A DNA stretch of 64,000 nucleotides from Planococcus maitriensis (GTDB lineage Bacteria > Bacillota > Bacilli > Bacillales_A > Planococcaceae): positions 62,001 to 126,000 of the forward strand of contig NZ_QLZQ01000005.1 of the NCBI RefSeq assembly GCF_003289925.1. The letters run 5' to 3'. Position 1 is the stretch's first letter. Each line of letters opens with the position of its first letter. Shown here piece by piece: positions 34,785-45,200 of the stretch. A model generated the notes under the pieces. The model did not search any database. It saw nothing but the letters and a program-made list of their open reading frames with translations, and was not told the origin of the DNA. Both the position numbers and the translations under genes were made by a program.

Positions 34785-37700
34785 ATGGAATTTTGGATCA
34801 GCGATAAACACATCCGCAAACTATGCGGCCAGGCTGCCTATAAAAAAGGCCAGGCATTTCAAATGGCCGGGAAAGTCCGCATCACAGAAGCCAACGACCA
34901 GTCCATAACAGCCGTCGTCGAAGGGCGCAGTTCATTCCACGTCAAGCTGGCCCGCTCACAAGCCGGTACGATCCAGGCGGAATGCAGCTGCCCGCCTGTC
35001 GGGTTCATCCATACCTATTGCCATCACATTGCAGCAGTGATGATCGCCGCAGAAGAACTCGGCCAGCGGGAGCGCCCGCTGGCTGAGCGGATGTTCGGCT
35101 TGTTTGATGAAGACGATAAGCCTTCTGCCCGTTTGCACCGGTTCGACCGGCGCGTGCCGTATCACGTCGAAGCCACTGTACGCAGCGGCGGCAAAGGGCA
35201 ATTGGCGCTGACGTTCAGAAGCGGCACGGCCATCCTGAAAAATGTCCGGGATCCCCTGCGCTTCGTATCGGCCCTGTCGAACGGCCACTACGAAGAGACC
35301 GCGGCGATTCCGTACGACCCAGGCCGCCATGCGCTCGAACAGCCGGCCCTGGAGCTGCTGCAAGTACTCGATAAAAGCAACCCGCAGCAGGATGAAGAGG
35401 GGAAATGGATTGTGTCCGCAAGCGATTGGGAGCGTTTGTCTCCGGTGCTTCGCGAGATGGCGCATGCCAAATTCGAGAATCCATTCGGGGAAGTGCTGCC
35501 GTTTCACGTGACGGATACATTGCCGGTGTCGTTTCGACTGGATCATGGCAAGGGCGGATACCGCTTGATTGTCCGGGGGTTGGAGCGACTGGAAATCTTT
35601 CCGAAATACGGTGTCGCCCTGACGGAAGAATCGATTGTCCAGCCTGCCGCAGCCGATATGAAGCGTTTGTCAGGCTTGCAAGAATTGATGCAAGGGGCAG
35701 GCGAAGAGCTGCCGATCGACGAGAGCCGAGTCGCCCATATGATGAAGACTGTCTTGCCGGGGCTGGAAAAGCTCGGGCCGGTCATCGTGACTGAACAGGC
35801 GATTGAGAAAATCGGGGAAACGCCGCTACGCGCGAAACTGTATCTCGACCGCGTGCGCAGCCGATTGCTCGCAGGGATTGAATTTCATTACGGCCAATTG
35901 GTCATCAATCCGTGCGAAGAGCCGGAAGGAACATACCGGCAGTACCCCGGCGTGTTCCGCCAGCTCGACAAGGAACGGGCCATCATGGAGTTGATGGAGT
36001 CGGGAGGGCTGACGAAGACGGACGGCGGCTTTTACTTGCAGGATGAGGAAGCGGAATACGATTTTCTCTATGATACGGTGCCGCTGCTCGAAGAATGGCT
36101 CGAGGTCTATGCGACGACTTCAGTGAAAATGCGCATCCAGAAAACTTTGCCAGGGCCGAAAATCCGCGTCAATTTGCCGAAAGACCGAACCGATTGGCTG
36201 GAGTTCCGCTTTGATCTGGGAGGCATACCGGAAGAAGAATTGCGTGGGATCATCCGTGCCATCCGGGAGAAAAAGCGCTATTTCCGCATCCCTAACGGTA
36301 CGTTAATGTCGCTTGAAACCCCGGGTATGGCAGCGTTTGAGGAGTATTTGGCTGCCATGAACATCGATGAAGATAATTTTGAGCGCGTCCAGCGCATTCC
36401 GCTGCTGGAAGGCATGCGGCTCGCCGGGAGCCTCGAAGAGCACGAGTTATCGGAGACCGGGACGGAATTTGCGCGCTTGCTGAAAGAGCTGCACCATCCA
36501 TGGGCGCAAGCAGAACAATTGCCGGCGCATTTTGAAGCTGTTTTGCGTGATTACCAAAAGCGCGGCTTCAGCTGGTTCCGTTTGCTTGCGAAATACGGGT
36601 TCGGCGGCATATTGGCGGATGAGATGGGGCTCGGCAAGACTGTCCAGAGCATCGCATTCGTGCAATCGGTGCTGGAAGACATCCGCATGAGCGATGAGCC
36701 GGCGCTGATCGTTGCGCCTTCTTCGCTCATGTACAATTGGCAAGCCGAATTCGAGCGCTTTGCACCGGGGATCCGCACGGTCATCGTCGACGGCCCGAAA
36801 GCAAAGCGGGCACAATCCTTGAAAAAGCCGGGGGATGTGTACATCACATCCTATCCGGCGCTGCGGATGGACCGGGGGGCGTATAAAGGCTGGACCTTCC
36901 ATACGATTTTCTTCGATGAAGCGCAAGCCTTCAAAAATCCAGCGACGCAAACCGCGAAAGCCGTGAAAGAACTAGACGCCCGGCATCGTTTCGCGCTCAC
37001 CGGGACGCCGATCGAAAACTCGCTCGATGAATTATGGTCGATTTTCAACGTCGTCTTCCCGGTGCTGCTTCCGGACCGCAGCCAATTCGCGGAACTGCGC
37101 AACGCGGATATCGCGAAGCGCGTACGGCCGTTCCTGCTGCGCCGGACGAAAGCCGAAGTGCTCGGGGAAGTACCGCAAAAGATTGAACGCATCGAGCATT
37201 CCGAGCTCCACGAAGAACAGAAGAAACTGTACACGGCGTATTTGACGGAACTGCGCCACGAAGCCTTGAAGCATCTGCGCGACCACAGCATGCGCAAGAA
37301 CCGCATCCGCATTCTTGCGGGACTCACGCGCTTGCGGCAATTGTGCTGCCATCCGTCATTGTTTGTGGAAGACTACTCAGGCGGCTCGGCGAAATTCGAG
37401 CAATTGCTGGAAATTTTGGAAGAGGCGCGCCTGACCGGCCGCCGCGTATTGGTGTTCTCCCAGTTCACGGGCATGCTCAACATCATCGGGCAGTCGCTTT
37501 TGCGCTCAGGAAGGTCTTATTTCTATTTGGATGGCTCGACGCCGCCGAAAGAGCGTGTGGAATTATGCGATCGCTTTAATGAAGGCGAAGAGGACTTGTT
37601 CTTGATTTCCTTGAAAGCAGGTGGAACCGGGCTCAATTTGACGGGGGCCGATACGGTCATCTTGTATGACTTGTGGTGGAACCCGGCTGTAGAACAGCAG

Positions 37701-37898
37701 GCGGCGGACCGTGCGCACCGGATGGGGCAGAAGCGGGAAGTGCAGGTGCTGCGGCTGGTGGCGAAAGGGACTATCGAAGAGAAGATGTACGACCTGCAGC
37801 TGCGCAAGCAGGATTTGGTGGATGAGATGATCCAATCCGGTTCAGAAGCCGTGCAGTCGATGAGTGAAGAGGACATCCGGGAGATTTTGATGATTTGA
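34785..37898 (+). CDS. SWIM zinc-finger SNF2-family helicase
   Basis: A 1037-residue DNA-dependent ATPase/translocase. The N-terminal SWIM zinc finger has C67, C69, C79 and H81. A bacterial SNF2-associated domain spans the middle. The ATPase core has DEMGLGKT with K618 in Walker A, D711 of the DEAQ box in FFDEAQAF, LTGTPIENSLDELWS and the C-terminal arginine-finger motif QQAADRAHRMGQ. Relatives such as B. subtilis YwqA are thought to remodel nucleoprotein or assist repair. ATG follows AAAGGGG. It is monocistronic. Confidence 0.92.
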   Translation: MEFWISDKHIRKLCGQAAYKKGQAFQMAGKVRITEANDQSITAVVEGRSSFHVKLARSQAGTIQAECSCPPVGFIHTYCHHIAAVMIAAEELGQRERPLAERMFGLFDEDDKPSARLHRFDRRVPYHVEATVRSGGKGQLALTFRSGTAILKNVRDPLRFVSALSNGHYEETAAIPYDPGRHALEQPALELLQVLDKSNPQQDEEGKWIVSASDWERLSPVLREMAHAKFENPFGEVLPFHVTDTLPVSFRLDHGKGGYRLIVRGLERLEIFPKYGVALTEESIVQPAAADMKRLSGLQELMQGAGEELPIDESRVAHMMKTVLPGLEKLGPVIVTEQAIEKIGETPLRAKLYLDRVRSRLLAGIEFHYGQLVINPCEEPEGTYRQYPGVFRQLDKERAIMELMESGGLTKTDGGFYLQDEEAEYDFLYDTVPLLEEWLEVYATTSVKMRIQKTLPGPKIRVNLPKDRTDWLEFRFDLGGIPEEELRGIIRAIREKKRYFRIPNGTLMSLETPGMAAFEEYLAAMNIDEDNFERVQRIPLLEGMRLAGSLEEHELSETGTEFARLLKELHHPWAQAEQLPAHFEAVLRDYQKRGFSWFRLLAKYGFGGILADEMGLGKTVQSIAFVQSVLEDIRMSDEPALIVAPSSLMYNWQAEFERFAPGIRTVIVDGPKAKRAQSLKKPGDVYITSYPALRMDRGAYKGWTFHTIFFDEAQAFKNPATQTAKAVKELDARHRFALTGTPIENSLDELWSIFNVVFPVLLPDRSQFAELRNADIAKRVRPFLLRRTKAEVLGEVPQKIERIEHSELHEEQKKLYTAYLTELRHEALKHLRDHSMRKNRIRILAGLTRLRQLCCHPSLFVEDYSGGSAKFEQLLEILEEARLTGRRVLVFSQFTGMLNIIGQSLLRSGRSYFYLDGSTPPKERVELCDRFNEGEEDLFLISLKAGGTGLNLTGADTVILYDLWWNPAVEQQAADRAHRMGQKREVQVLRLVAKGTIEEKMYDLQLRKQDLVDEMIQSGSEAVQSMSEEDIREILMI

Positions 37899-38306
37899 AT
37901 GAAATATAGACAATCATCTGAGATTGCGCTTCGTTGGAAATCGAATTTTCTGGTGCTTACCCCTTTGTTTTACAGGCAGTGAAAAGGTTCCTAGCTTTCA
38001 GGAGTTATAAAGAAAATTCATCAACTGCTTTTTCGACAGTAAAGCGATAATTACCGCTTACTTTTTCTGCTAAGCTTCGTTCCGGCATGTGAACAGCAAA
38101 GAAGCGGTTCCTTTGTTGCATGTTGAATCCAACGAAATCAAAAAGCAGTCTCGCGCATAGGGGTGAAGCGAAGTAATGAGACAGCGGGTTTCTGGCTCAT
38201 TGCGAAAGCTCAACCCCAAGCGAGGCTGCGACTATTTATATGATGAATAAACAGTTGCTGCTCACAAAACAAAAAAGTTTAGCTATCGCACATACTCTAA
38301 ACACAC
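37899..38306. other. Intergenic region after the SNF2 gene
   Basis: About 400 bp without a supported gene. Several GC-richer segments (for example around 38086-38145 and 38160-38230) look like remnants of dispersed repeats, with inverted versions of TTCGTTGGA near 37931 and 38131. No RNA gene recognised. Confidence 0.4.
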
Positions 38307-38338
38307 AAAAAGCTCTCCCTACGCGGAAGAGCTTTTTG
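38307..38338. terminator. Terminator of the PgeF gene
   Basis: AAAAAGCTCT/AGAGCTTTTT with a 10-nt loop, directly beyond the minus-strand stop, with U-runs in both orientations. Confidence 0.85.
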
Positions 38339-39097
38339 TCATTTCTTAACGATGTAAGCCATATGGCGGCCGCATTGTCTGTCTTCGCGGTAGGAGAAGC
38401 CGTCGGGACTTTTGAATGTGCAGTTCCGGTCGACGTCGATGTGTTCGGCAGGGATGCCGGCACGTTCCAGCTGGGTTTTGACGGTGAGCTGGTTGTCGAT
38501 ATGGTATTTTCCCGTTTCTTCATTGAATTCGATGAACGGGCTGGCATAGCCGAGCGCTTTGAATTTTACGTAGACGTCTTCGTCCACTTCGAATTTCCCC
38601 TGGCTGAGCGCCATGCCGATTTGGACCCGGAATCCTTCCGGAGCGCAGCTTTCATTGGCAATTAAATGGGCAAATAAGTGCGGCACGAGTTCTTTCACGG
38701 TGCCTTGCCAGCCGGAATGCACGGCACCAATCAACCCTTCCGTTACGTGGTTGAACGTCACCGGCACACAATCGGCAGTGAAGCTTCCCAGGACGAGCCC
38801 CCGTTCACGTGTATAGAGCGCGTCGGTGTCTTGAATCGCATCTTCCATCGTCCGGGCCCCCTTGCCTCCGTCCGCATGCGATACTTTTCGGAAATGGTTG
38901 CTGTGGGTCTGTTTGGCACAGACGAGTTCATCAAGCGTGTAGCCGAGCGAGGAAAGCAAGGCTTCCCGGTTGGCCAGCGAATGTTTGCGCTTATTTCCTG
39001 CGTGGAGCGCCAGGTTATTGTCATCGTTTGCCTGCGGGTCTTTTATGGTTATGCCCGCTGTATAGGAATCGTTGTCGATGTAAGTTTTTCGGTTCAC
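38339..39097 (-). CDS. pgeF: Peptidoglycan editing factor PgeF (YfiH/YlmD family)
   Basis: A 252-residue multicopper-polyphenol-oxidase-like protein. Family members remove mis-incorporated residues from cell-wall precursors (amidase activity on UDP-MurNAc-L-Ser), and some oxidise phenolics or act on purine nucleosides. The metal-site residues are visible in TADCVPV (Cys) and VHSGWQGT (His) with an earlier His in KQTHSNHF. GTG at 39097 follows GGAGGGG with 6-nt spacing and gives a normal family N-terminus; an ATG seven codons upstream overlaps that site. It stands apart from ylm division genes. Confidence 0.88.
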   Translation of the reverse strand: MNRKTYIDNDSYTAGITIKDPQANDDNNLALHAGNKRKHSLANREALLSSLGYTLDELVCAKQTHSNHFRKVSHADGGKGARTMEDAIQDTDALYTRERGLVLGSFTADCVPVTFNHVTEGLIGAVHSGWQGTVKELVPHLFAHLIANESCAPEGFRVQIGMALSQGKFEVDEDVYVKFKALGYASPFIEFNEETGKYHIDNQLTVKTQLERAGIPAEHIDVDRNCTFKSPDGFSYREDRQCGRHMAYIVKK

Positions 39098-39250
39098 GGT
39101 TATCCCCTCCGCTCCCATTGTAGCGGAGGCGCCATATCTTCGCCAATAAGCCGCGGGGAAGTTCGGCTTATTCGTTTTCCCGGAGCGGTTGAAAAGCCGG
39201 GCGCTTCGATTATTTGGTAAGATAGGAAGAAAGGAAATCGAGGTGATGGC

Positions 39251-39865
39251 ATGGAACCGGAAAAGATTTTGGAAAAAGTCAAAGGGCGGGTGCCTGAAGT
39301 ACTCGGCAACCGGGATTTCTCGAAATTCGCCATTCTTCTCCCGTTAATCGAAAAAGAAGACGGCGTCCATATCCTGTTTGAAGTGCGGTCGTTTGAAATG
39401 AGGCGTCAGCCGGGGGAGATTTGTTTTCCGGGAGGGCGGATCGACCGCAGGGATGAAGATGAAGAAGAGACGGCCTTGCGTGAGACGATGGAAGAGCTGG
39501 GCATCCGCAAAGAAGCGATCAGCAATGTGTTTCCGCTTGATTACATCGTCTCGCCATTTGGCATGATCGTTTATTCGTTTGCGGGCTTTATCGATCCTGA
39601 AACGGATTTTGAACCGAACCCGCCGGAAGTCGACAGTGTTTTCACGGTGCCGCTGAAGTTCTTCCTGGAAAACGAACCGCGCGTATACCGCATCGATTTC
39701 GATATCCAGCCGGAGGAAAGTTTCCCGTACGATTTGATTGCCGGAGGCGAGAACTACAACTGGCGTGCGCGCCAAGTGGATGAGTTTTTCTATTTATATG
39801 AAGACCGTGTCATTTGGGGCTTGACCGCGAAAATTCTCATGCATTTCATGGAGTTGATCCGCTGA
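39251..39865 (+). CDS. NUDIX CoA pyrophosphatase
   Basis: A 204-residue hydrolase likely cleaving CoA to 3',5'-ADP and phosphopantetheine. The Nudix box reads GGRIDRRDEDEEETALRETM then EELG, starting near residue 57, preceded by RRQPGEICFPGG, the CoA-specific UPF0035-type motif. Length is normal for the CoAse branch. ATG follows GAGGTGAT. It is monocistronic. Confidence 0.9.
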   Translation: MEPEKILEKVKGRVPEVLGNRDFSKFAILLPLIEKEDGVHILFEVRSFEMRRQPGEICFPGGRIDRRDEDEEETALRETMEELGIRKEAISNVFPLDYIVSPFGMIVYSFAGFIDPETDFEPNPPEVDSVFTVPLKFFLENEPRVYRIDFDIQPEESFPYDLIAGGENYNWRARQVDEFFYLYEDRVIWGLTAKILMHFMELIR

Positions 39866-39980
39866 GCCGATGGGCCGATATTTAGGGAATTTTCGAAACG
39901 CTCTTTTCAGCTTGAGCAATGATGTGTATAATTATTCGAAATCGTGAAAATACTATTGCTGCACAGAAGGAGAAATGACC

Positions 39981-41054
39981 ATGACGACTTATCAATTGGA
40001 AGTAATCGAGAATACTGCGAAGAAAGACAAGCCGGCGCAAGACCAGCTTCCATTCGGCCAAACTTTCACTGACCATATGTACATCATGGAATACGAAACG
40101 GAAAAAGGCTGGCATGAACCGAAGATTGTGCCATATGGCCCGATTTCCTTGGATCCGGCAGCTATGATTTTCCATTATGGGCAGACGGTTTTTGAAGGCA
40201 TGAAAGCATACCGCACCGAAGACGGGCGCGTATTGCTGTTCCGTCCCGAGAAGAATTTCGAGCGCCTTAACCTATCGAGCGAACGCCTCAGCATCCCGTC
40301 GATCGACGAAGAATTGGCGCTCGAGCACCTGAAGCAATTGATCAAGATCGAAAAAGACTGGGTGCCGAAAACACCGGGCACGTCGCTTTATATCCGCCCG
40401 TACATCATCTCGACGGACGCCAATTTGGCAGTGGGGCCATCATCTACATATAAATACATGGTGATCCTGTCGCCTGTCGGCTCTTATTTCCCAGGCGGAC
40501 TGCAGCCGGTTGTCATCCATGTCGAAGACAAGTTCACGCGCGCAGTCAAAGGCGGCACAGGAATGGCGAAAACAGCGGGGAACTATTCTTCCGGCTACCA
40601 GGCACAAGCGAATGCCAAGAAAGAAGGCAACGCGGACGTCCTATGGCTCGATGGCGTCGAGAAGCGCTATATCGAGGAAGTCGGCAGCATGAACATCTTC
40701 TTCAAAATTGATGGGGAGATCGTGACGCCTGAACTCAATGGCAGCATCCTGAAAGGCATCACGCGCATGTCGATCATTGAATTACTCAATTCATGGGGCA
40801 TCCCGGTAACGGAAAAACGCATCGCGATCGACGAGTTATACGAAGCGTATCAGGCAGGGAAAGTCGAGGAAGCATTCGGGACGGGGACGGCTGCGGTCAT
40901 TTCCCCGGTCGGCGAACTCAATTGGCAAGGCAAGAAAATGATCATCAACAACCACGAAATCGGTGAATTGTCTCAAAAGCTGTACGATACGATCACTGGC
41001 ATCCAGACAGGAAAAGTCGAAGACACACTGGACTGGACCGTGGAAATCAACTAA
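39981..41054 (+). CDS. ilvE: Branched-chain amino-acid aminotransferase
   Basis: A 357-residue fold-type IV PLP enzyme reversibly transaminating leucine, isoleucine and valine with 2-oxoglutarate. The Schiff-base lysine is K197 in GMAKTAGNYSSGY; the phosphate-binding turns lie in EEVGSMNIFF and GTGTAAVISP. Length fits BCAT (about 360). ATG at 39981 has AAGGAG 8 nt upstream; an in-frame ATG at 39975 is too close. It is monocistronic, followed by a dispersed repeat copy. Confidence 0.94.
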   Translation: MTTYQLEVIENTAKKDKPAQDQLPFGQTFTDHMYIMEYETEKGWHEPKIVPYGPISLDPAAMIFHYGQTVFEGMKAYRTEDGRVLLFRPEKNFERLNLSSERLSIPSIDEELALEHLKQLIKIEKDWVPKTPGTSLYIRPYIISTDANLAVGPSSTYKYMVILSPVGSYFPGGLQPVVIHVEDKFTRAVKGGTGMAKTAGNYSSGYQAQANAKKEGNADVLWLDGVEKRYIEEVGSMNIFFKIDGEIVTPELNGSILKGITRMSIIELLNSWGIPVTEKRIAIDELYEAYQAGKVEEAFGTGTAAVISPVGELNWQGKKMIINNHEIGELSQKLYDTITGIQTGKVEDTLDWTVEIN

Positions 41055-41074
41055 ATCAGCGCATGTAAAAAGCA

Positions 41075-41220
41075 GTATTTTCCGAAGCTTATCGCTCGCT
41101 TTCCGTGGGCTCGCGCCCAAGCCTCCTCAGTCGCTTTGCGCCTTGCGGGGTCTCGGTCGTCTCGCTATTCCACAGGAGTCGAGCGAACACTTCTCCAAAT
41201 ACTTAAAGAGATCGTTGATT
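41075..41220. repeat. Dispersed intergenic repeat, copy 2
   Basis: About 146 bp, the second copy of the palindromic element at 11991-12132, in the same orientation. The outer 35-40 bp at each end are best conserved while the centre differs. It lies between ilvE and the TetR terminator and disrupts no gene. Confidence 0.85.
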
Positions 41221-41286
41221 GTTGAATGTAGAAAAAACGATTCCATTCTAATTCGTAATGAATTAATAGACTTCTTCAACACTCTG

Positions 41287-41322
41287 AAAAAGCCCAGACG
41301 TCAATTGTCTGGGCTTTTTTTC
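41287..41322. terminator. Terminator of the TetR gene
   Basis: AAAAAGCCCAGAC/GTCTGGGCTTTTT with a short loop; U-runs on both sides. Its 3' arm reaches into the final codons of the minus-strand gene. Confidence 0.85.
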
Positions 41323-42152
41323 TGTTCGTATTTTTTCAATAGGTACGACAGCCATTTGGCGGGAGCGTAGTCGTAGATATTGGCCTGCAAGCCATGCAGG
41401 ATGGCGTGCCTTGGCGTTTCCGACTTGAGCTCTTCGGCAAGCAGCGAGAAGGATTCGGCCATGAGCGGCGGATGCTGTTCGTCTTCCAGTAATTCGGCGA
41501 TCACCGCCAGCAATTTTTCCGCGGTGGTCACTTCTTCCGGGCCTGGCATCGGCAATTCGACCATTTCTTCCGTCAGGTAAGCCGTATTGGAGTAAGCGGC
41601 CAGCACGTTGGTCTTTTCCACGAGGAGCTCTGCGATTTTTTCAATATCGTGCGGGTACGGATGGAACAACACCAGCTGGGAATAAATGCGCACGAAGCCT
41701 TTGATGGCAATGAGCAAGTCATAGCGGCGGCCCCGAAGCTGCTCTCCATGAAGCTCGTCCAGTAACGACAGCAGCGAATGGTCGATCCAGGTGTCGTAAT
41801 GGATGAGTTTCTCCAGGATTTCCTCATTCAAGGCATGCATTGGCTCACGCGCGTAGATCTTGGCGAAATCTGCATGCTTTTCGAGCAAGGCGAGATGGGC
41901 ATGAAAAAAGAGGTAGAGCTTCTCGTCAGGGGACTTAAAACTATTGACTACTCGGTCAATATCGGCGACAAAGTTTTTCATGAATGAATCGATGATTTCC
42001 TTGATCAATGTTTCTTTGGAGGGGAAAGACAGGTAGAAAGCGCCTTTCGAGATGCCCGCAGCTTGAGTGATGTGCTGGACAGACGTGGCTTCAATTCCTT
42101 TTTCGGCAAAAAGTTGCAGTGCGGATTCCAGGATCTGTTGCTTTTTTGACAT
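41301..42152 (-). CDS. TetR/AcrR family transcriptional regulator
   Basis: A 283-residue repressor with an N-terminal TetR helix-turn-helix (residues 1-50, ending ISKGAFYLSFPSKETL) and a long ligand-binding domain, longer than the usual 190-220. It is divergent from a large RND efflux gene. A perfect inverted repeat in the shared 98-bp intergenic region is its likely operator, so it probably represses the pump until a drug or membrane-active ligand binds. ATG is weakly preceded by GAGGAA. Confidence 0.9.
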   Translation of the reverse strand: MSKKQQILESALQLFAEKGIEATSVQHITQAAGISKGAFYLSFPSKETLIKEIIDSFMKNFVADIDRVVNSFKSPDEKLYLFFHAHLALLEKHADFAKIYAREPMHALNEEILEKLIHYDTWIDHSLLSLLDELHGEQLRGRRYDLLIAIKGFVRIYSQLVLFHPYPHDIEKIAELLVEKTNVLAAYSNTAYLTEEMVELPMPGPEEVTTAEKLLAVIAELLEDEQHPPLMAESFSLLAEELKSETPRHAILHGLQANIYDYAPAKWLSYLLKKYEQKKSPDN

Positions 42153-42180
42153 ATTTGATTCCTCTTTTCAGATTACTTGT

Positions 42181-42209
42181 TTGACGCTTGACCAGTTGGT
42201 CATTAGTAT
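42181..42209 (+). promoter_or_regulatory. RND efflux promoter with embedded TetR operator
   Basis: TTGACG (42181-42186) and TAGTAT (42204-42209) are 17 nt apart. The spacer contains TGACCAGTTGGTCA (42189-42202), a perfect 6-bp inverted repeat with a 2-nt centre. Repressor bound there would directly exclude RNA polymerase. Confidence 0.75.
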
Positions 42210-42250
42210 GGAATAGTAAATGGATTTCGTCAAAGAAAGGAAGAAGTTGT

Positions 42251-45200
42251 GTGCAAGGATTAGTGCGTTTTGTTCTGAAAAACAAATTTGCCGTGTGGCT
42301 GTTGACTTTAATTGTAACCTTTGCCGGCATATATTCAACAACCCAAATGAAGATGGAGTCGATTCCCGATATTTCGATTCCTTACTTGATCGTCTCGGGG
42401 GTCTACCCGGGCGCTGCGCCTGAACAGGTGATGGAAGAGGTTTCGATACCTGTCGAACAGGCAGTCGAAAGCCTGGAGGATGTCAAAGCGGTTTATTCGA
42501 ACTCCTCCTCGAATGTTTCCCAAATCCAGATCGAATACGATTATGGCGTCGATATGGATGAGAAAAAGCGGGAACTCGAATCCGCAATCGACGGCGTCAG
42601 CTTGCCGGAGGAAGTGGAGACGCCGTCGATCATGTCGATCGGCCTCAATATGTTCCCGGTCGTTGCGCTGTCAGTCAGCAGTGAAACGGAATCGATCGTT
42701 GAACTGACGGACCGTGTCCAGAAGGCGATTTTGCCGGAAATCGAGAAAATCGATGGCGTCGCCTCTGCGACTGTCACCGGACAGCATGTCGAAGAAATTC
42801 GTCTGACATACGATGAAGCGGCGATGGCTGACCGTGAGGTGACGGAAGAGGACATCCAGCAGATGATCGAAGCGAGCAATATTGCGCTGTCGCTCGGCCT
42901 TCGTGAATTTGAGGAAGGCGAAGAAGCGGTCTATATCGACGGATCGGTTGCTTCTATTGAAGAGTTCGAGGAATTATTGATTCCGGTGACGCCTTCTGAA
43001 GACGATCCGGAACCGTTTGTTGCTTTGTCTGAACTTGCCGATGTGGAACTGGTCGGGAAAGTGCAGTCGATTTCCCGCACCAACGGCGAAGATGCCATAG
43101 CAATCCAAATCGTCAAAGGCCAGGAAGCCAATACAGTCACTGTGGTCAATGAAGTGAAAGACTTGATGGCGGATTTGGAAAGCGAAGTGGACGGCTTGAT
43201 CGTCGACATTACGCTTGACCAAGGCGAACCGATCGAGGAATCGGTCTTCGCGATGGTCGAAAAAGCCTTGTTCGGCGGCTTGATTGCCGTGCTCATCATT
43301 TTGGTGTTCTTGCGTGATTTCCGTTCGACGCTCATTGCGATCGTCTCGATCCCGGTATCCATTTTTGTGGCGCTATTATTGTTGAACTGGCTCGACATCA
43401 CTTTGAACATCATGACGCTCGGTGCCATTACCGTGTCGATCGGACGGGTCATCGATGACTCGATTGTCGTCGTCGAGAATATCTACCGGCGCATGCATTT
43501 GAAAGAAGAGAAATTATCCGGCCGCAAATTGATCCAATCCGCGACAATCGAAATGTTCAAGCCGATCTTGTCATCGACGCTTGTGACGATCGCGGTCTTT
43601 GCGCCGCTGGTCTTTGTCGGCGGAATGGTCGGTGAATTGTTCTTGCCGTTCGCACTCACGATGTCGTTTGCCTTGCTTGCGTCGCTTGCAGTGGCGGTCA
43701 GCATCGTGCCGGCGATGTCGCATAGTTTCTTCAAGAAGAAGCTATACGGCGAGAAAACAGCTTCGAAGCATAAAGAAACCGGCAAGATGGCGCTTTGGTT
43801 CCGCTCCTTCCTGGAAAAAGCCTTGAACCATAAATGGATCACTTCGATCATCGCGGTTGCGCTGCTCGTAGGGTCTTTGGCGCTCACGCCATTGATCGGC
43901 TTCTCGTTCCTCGGCTCGCAAACCGAGAAAATGATGTATATCACGTATTCCCCAACAGCCGGGGAGTTGCAGGAAGAGACTGTCGAGAACATCGAAGCGG
44001 TCGAGCAGGACCTGCTTGAACGCGAGGACATCGACGTTCTTCAATTATCGATCAACGATTCAGCTAACGCCGATATGGCCCAGATGATGATGGGCGGCGG
44101 AGATGGCGCGTTAGTGTATTTGATCTTTGACGATTCGATTTCCGTGGAGGAATTCGAGGAATCCCGCAAAGAAGTCAACGATTACCTTGAAGGGCTCGAC
44201 CATTCGGGCGAATGGGGCGAGCAGGATATGATGGGTGGCGGCATGATGGCATCGAGCGAAGTCGCGTACACCTTGTACAGCGAAGACCTGGATGACTTGA
44301 TGGATACCGTGGCTCAAGTCGAAGGCGCGATGAGCGATGTCGATGGCTTGGAAGAAGTGACATCCGATGCGGAAGATCCTTACGTGGAACACAAGTTGCG
44401 TATCGAGCAGCAGGAAATTCTCCAATACGGCCTGACGGCGGGACAAGTCGCGGTGGCTTTGTCCGGCGGTGGCCAAAATGAAGTGCTGACGACGGTCAAC
44501 ACGGACGGCGGAGAACTTGAAGTCATCGTCCAGCGTGAAGCCCAGCAGGATGCGGCGACTTTCGAAGAACTTCTGGAAACGCCGGTTCCGACCGCTGCAG
44601 GCACCACGATGACTGTCGGCGAATTGGTCGACGTCGAAGAAGGCACGACCTTGAATACCTTGAGCCGTTCGGAAGGTGCTTATTATGCGACGGTTTCCGG
44701 CACGGTGACGGGCAATGACGTGTCTGCGCCAAGTGCGGCCGTCCAGGAAAACGTAGAGGAACTGGACTTGCCTTCAGGCGTGACAGTAGAAACCGGCGGC
44801 GTGACGGCGGACATCAATGAAACCTTCACGCAGCTCGGCTTGGCGATGGCTGCGGCAATCGCGATCGTTTACTTCATCCTGGTGGTGACGTTCGGCGGCG
44901 GCCTTGCGCCATTCGCCATCCTGTTCTCGCTGCCATTTGCAGTAATCGGTGCATTTGTCGGGCTGTACGTAACCGGCCAGACGATTTCCGTGTCGGTCAT
45001 GATGGGGCTGCTCATGCTCATCGGGATTGTCGTGACGAACGCCATCGTCCTGGTCGACCGCGTCATCCATATGGAACGCGAAGGCATGACAGTGCGCGAA
45101 GCCTTGCTGGAAGCAGGAGCGACGCGTCTGCGCCCGATCCTCATGACGGCAATCGCCACGATCGGCGCCATGATTCCAATGGCCGTCTCAAGCGGAGGCG

